Part shown: positions 38,685 to 39,165 of the stretch, piece by piece
Numbering within the stretch: position 1 is the stretch's first letter
Layout of the letters: every line of letters starts with the position of its first letter
Source of the DNA: a virus
DNA length: 39,165 nt
Virus record (IMG/VR): IMGVR_UViG_3300008216_004413
Span: 1 to 39,165 of that record
Direction: 5' to 3' (one strand)
The notes under the pieces: generated by a model
The model's input: only the letters and a program-made list of their open reading frames with translations
Databases searched by the model: none
What the model was told of the DNA's origin: nothing
Made by a program: the position numbers and the translations under genes

Positions 38685-39165
38685 ATGATTACTCAACAGT
38701 CCGATATTAACCTCAAACAGTCACAAGACTTTAAATCCTACACCTTTGGTATTAAGGATAGTGGTCTTGCCCATATCTTCAATGTTCTGCGTAACCAGTT
38801 ATACTCTGACAAGATTCTCGCAGTCATTAGAGAGTATTCCGCCAATGCGATTGATGCTCACGCAGAACTTGGCAATGAGTCCACTCCAATTAAAGTCACT
38901 CTCCCTAACAAATTAAATCTAAAGCTAAAGATTCGTGATTTTGGTAGAGGGTTGACCGAGACACAAATTAAAGAAATCTATGCGATGTACGGGGAATCCA
39001 CCAAGCGTGGAACTAACAAACAAGTAGGCCAATTAGGACTTGGTTGCAAGTCAGCATTTGCTTACGGTGACAACTTTATTATCAACTCTTTTGTGGATGG
39101 CAACATAACTTCTTACAACGCTTTTATTGACCCCTCTCAAGTTGGTCGAATATCTAAACTGCATA
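38685..39165 (+). CDS. rIIA-like GHKL ATPase, 3' truncated
   Basis: The frame is open to the window end, so only the first 160 residues are visible. They include the Bergerat ATP-binding fold: the N-box EYSANAIDAHAELG (E50, N54), the G1 box DFGRGL (85-90) and a GQLGLGCKSAF segment (115-125) as the lid. This matches phage rIIA proteins, which in T4 protect infections against the lambda rexAB exclusion system, and other GHKL proteins such as Hsp90, MutL and GyrB. A promoter close to the ATG suggests early, leaderless expression. The missing C-terminus would decide rIIA versus another GHKL family. Confidence 0.75.
   Translation, partial: MITQQSDINLKQSQDFKSYTFGIKDSGLAHIFNVLRNQLYSDKILAVIREYSANAIDAHAELGNESTPIKVTLPNKLNLKLKIRDFGRGLTETQIKEIYAMYGESTKRGTNKQVGQLGLGCKSAFAYGDNFIINSFVDGNITSYNAFIDPSQVGRISKLH

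Overview
The window is a densely packed stretch of a large, tailed, double-stranded DNA bacteriophage genome; no chromosomal housekeeping context is visible. Every supported gene lies on the + strand, most start and stop codons overlap (ATGA, GTGA, TAATG), and the standard code is used (TAA, TAG and TGA all end genes). Two genes look like spanin subunits and several look like heptose-type sugar enzymes, which points to a Gram-negative host. Promoter-like boxes resemble host sigma70 sites (TTGACA/TATAAT). No capsid, tail, terminase or integrase gene is seen here.

Region 1 (1-14121) is a replication and recombination block: the C-terminal part of a RecA/UvsX-like recombinase, a PD-(D/E)XK nuclease, a DnaB-like helicase, a TOPRIM primase, a RecB/Cas4-like nuclease, a DNA polymerase III alpha subunit split into a PHP gene and a polymerase-core gene, a DnaQ-like exonuclease and a two-AAA Clp unfoldase. 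A polysaccharide deacetylase and a sugar-type formyltransferase sit between helicase and primase. A second nuclease-like gene, two tiny ORFs, tRNA-Thr(UGU), a SET-domain gene and the exonuclease separate the two halves of the polymerase.

Region 2 (14130-17346) holds small genes (a holin-like membrane protein, a short phage-type protein, an acidic repeat protein), a clear intrinsic terminator, a single-strand-binding protein with an SSB-like acidic tip, and an FtsZ/tubulin-like GTPase.

Region 3 (17353-38613) is mainly a glycan and small-molecule tailoring cluster: GT4, split GT9, BAHT-like and GT-A glycosyltransferases, a 1211-residue protein with a deacetylase domain between glycosyltransferase domains, a LicD-like/cytidylyltransferase fusion, a GNAT, a very short citrate-synthase-like protein, a sugar C-methyltransferase, three sulfotransferases, a HIT protein, a PfkB/heptose-kinase-like protein and a nucleotidylyltransferase. 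Mixed in are a putative annealing protein, dCMP deaminase, glutaredoxin, spanin-like genes and many small unknowns. A set of 36-base repeats surrounds tiny zinc-finger-like genes at 37.5-37.84 kb. The window ends inside a rIIA-like GHKL ATPase gene.

Taken together, the tailoring genes could make, activate, transfer and decorate an unusual sugar (heptose-like, C-methylated, N-formylated, acylated, sulfated and phospho-substituted) on virion proteins or on the host surface. That is an inference from gene content. A second theme is promoter placement: several -10 boxes lie only 6-10 bases before the ATG, which predicts leaderless or almost leaderless messages.
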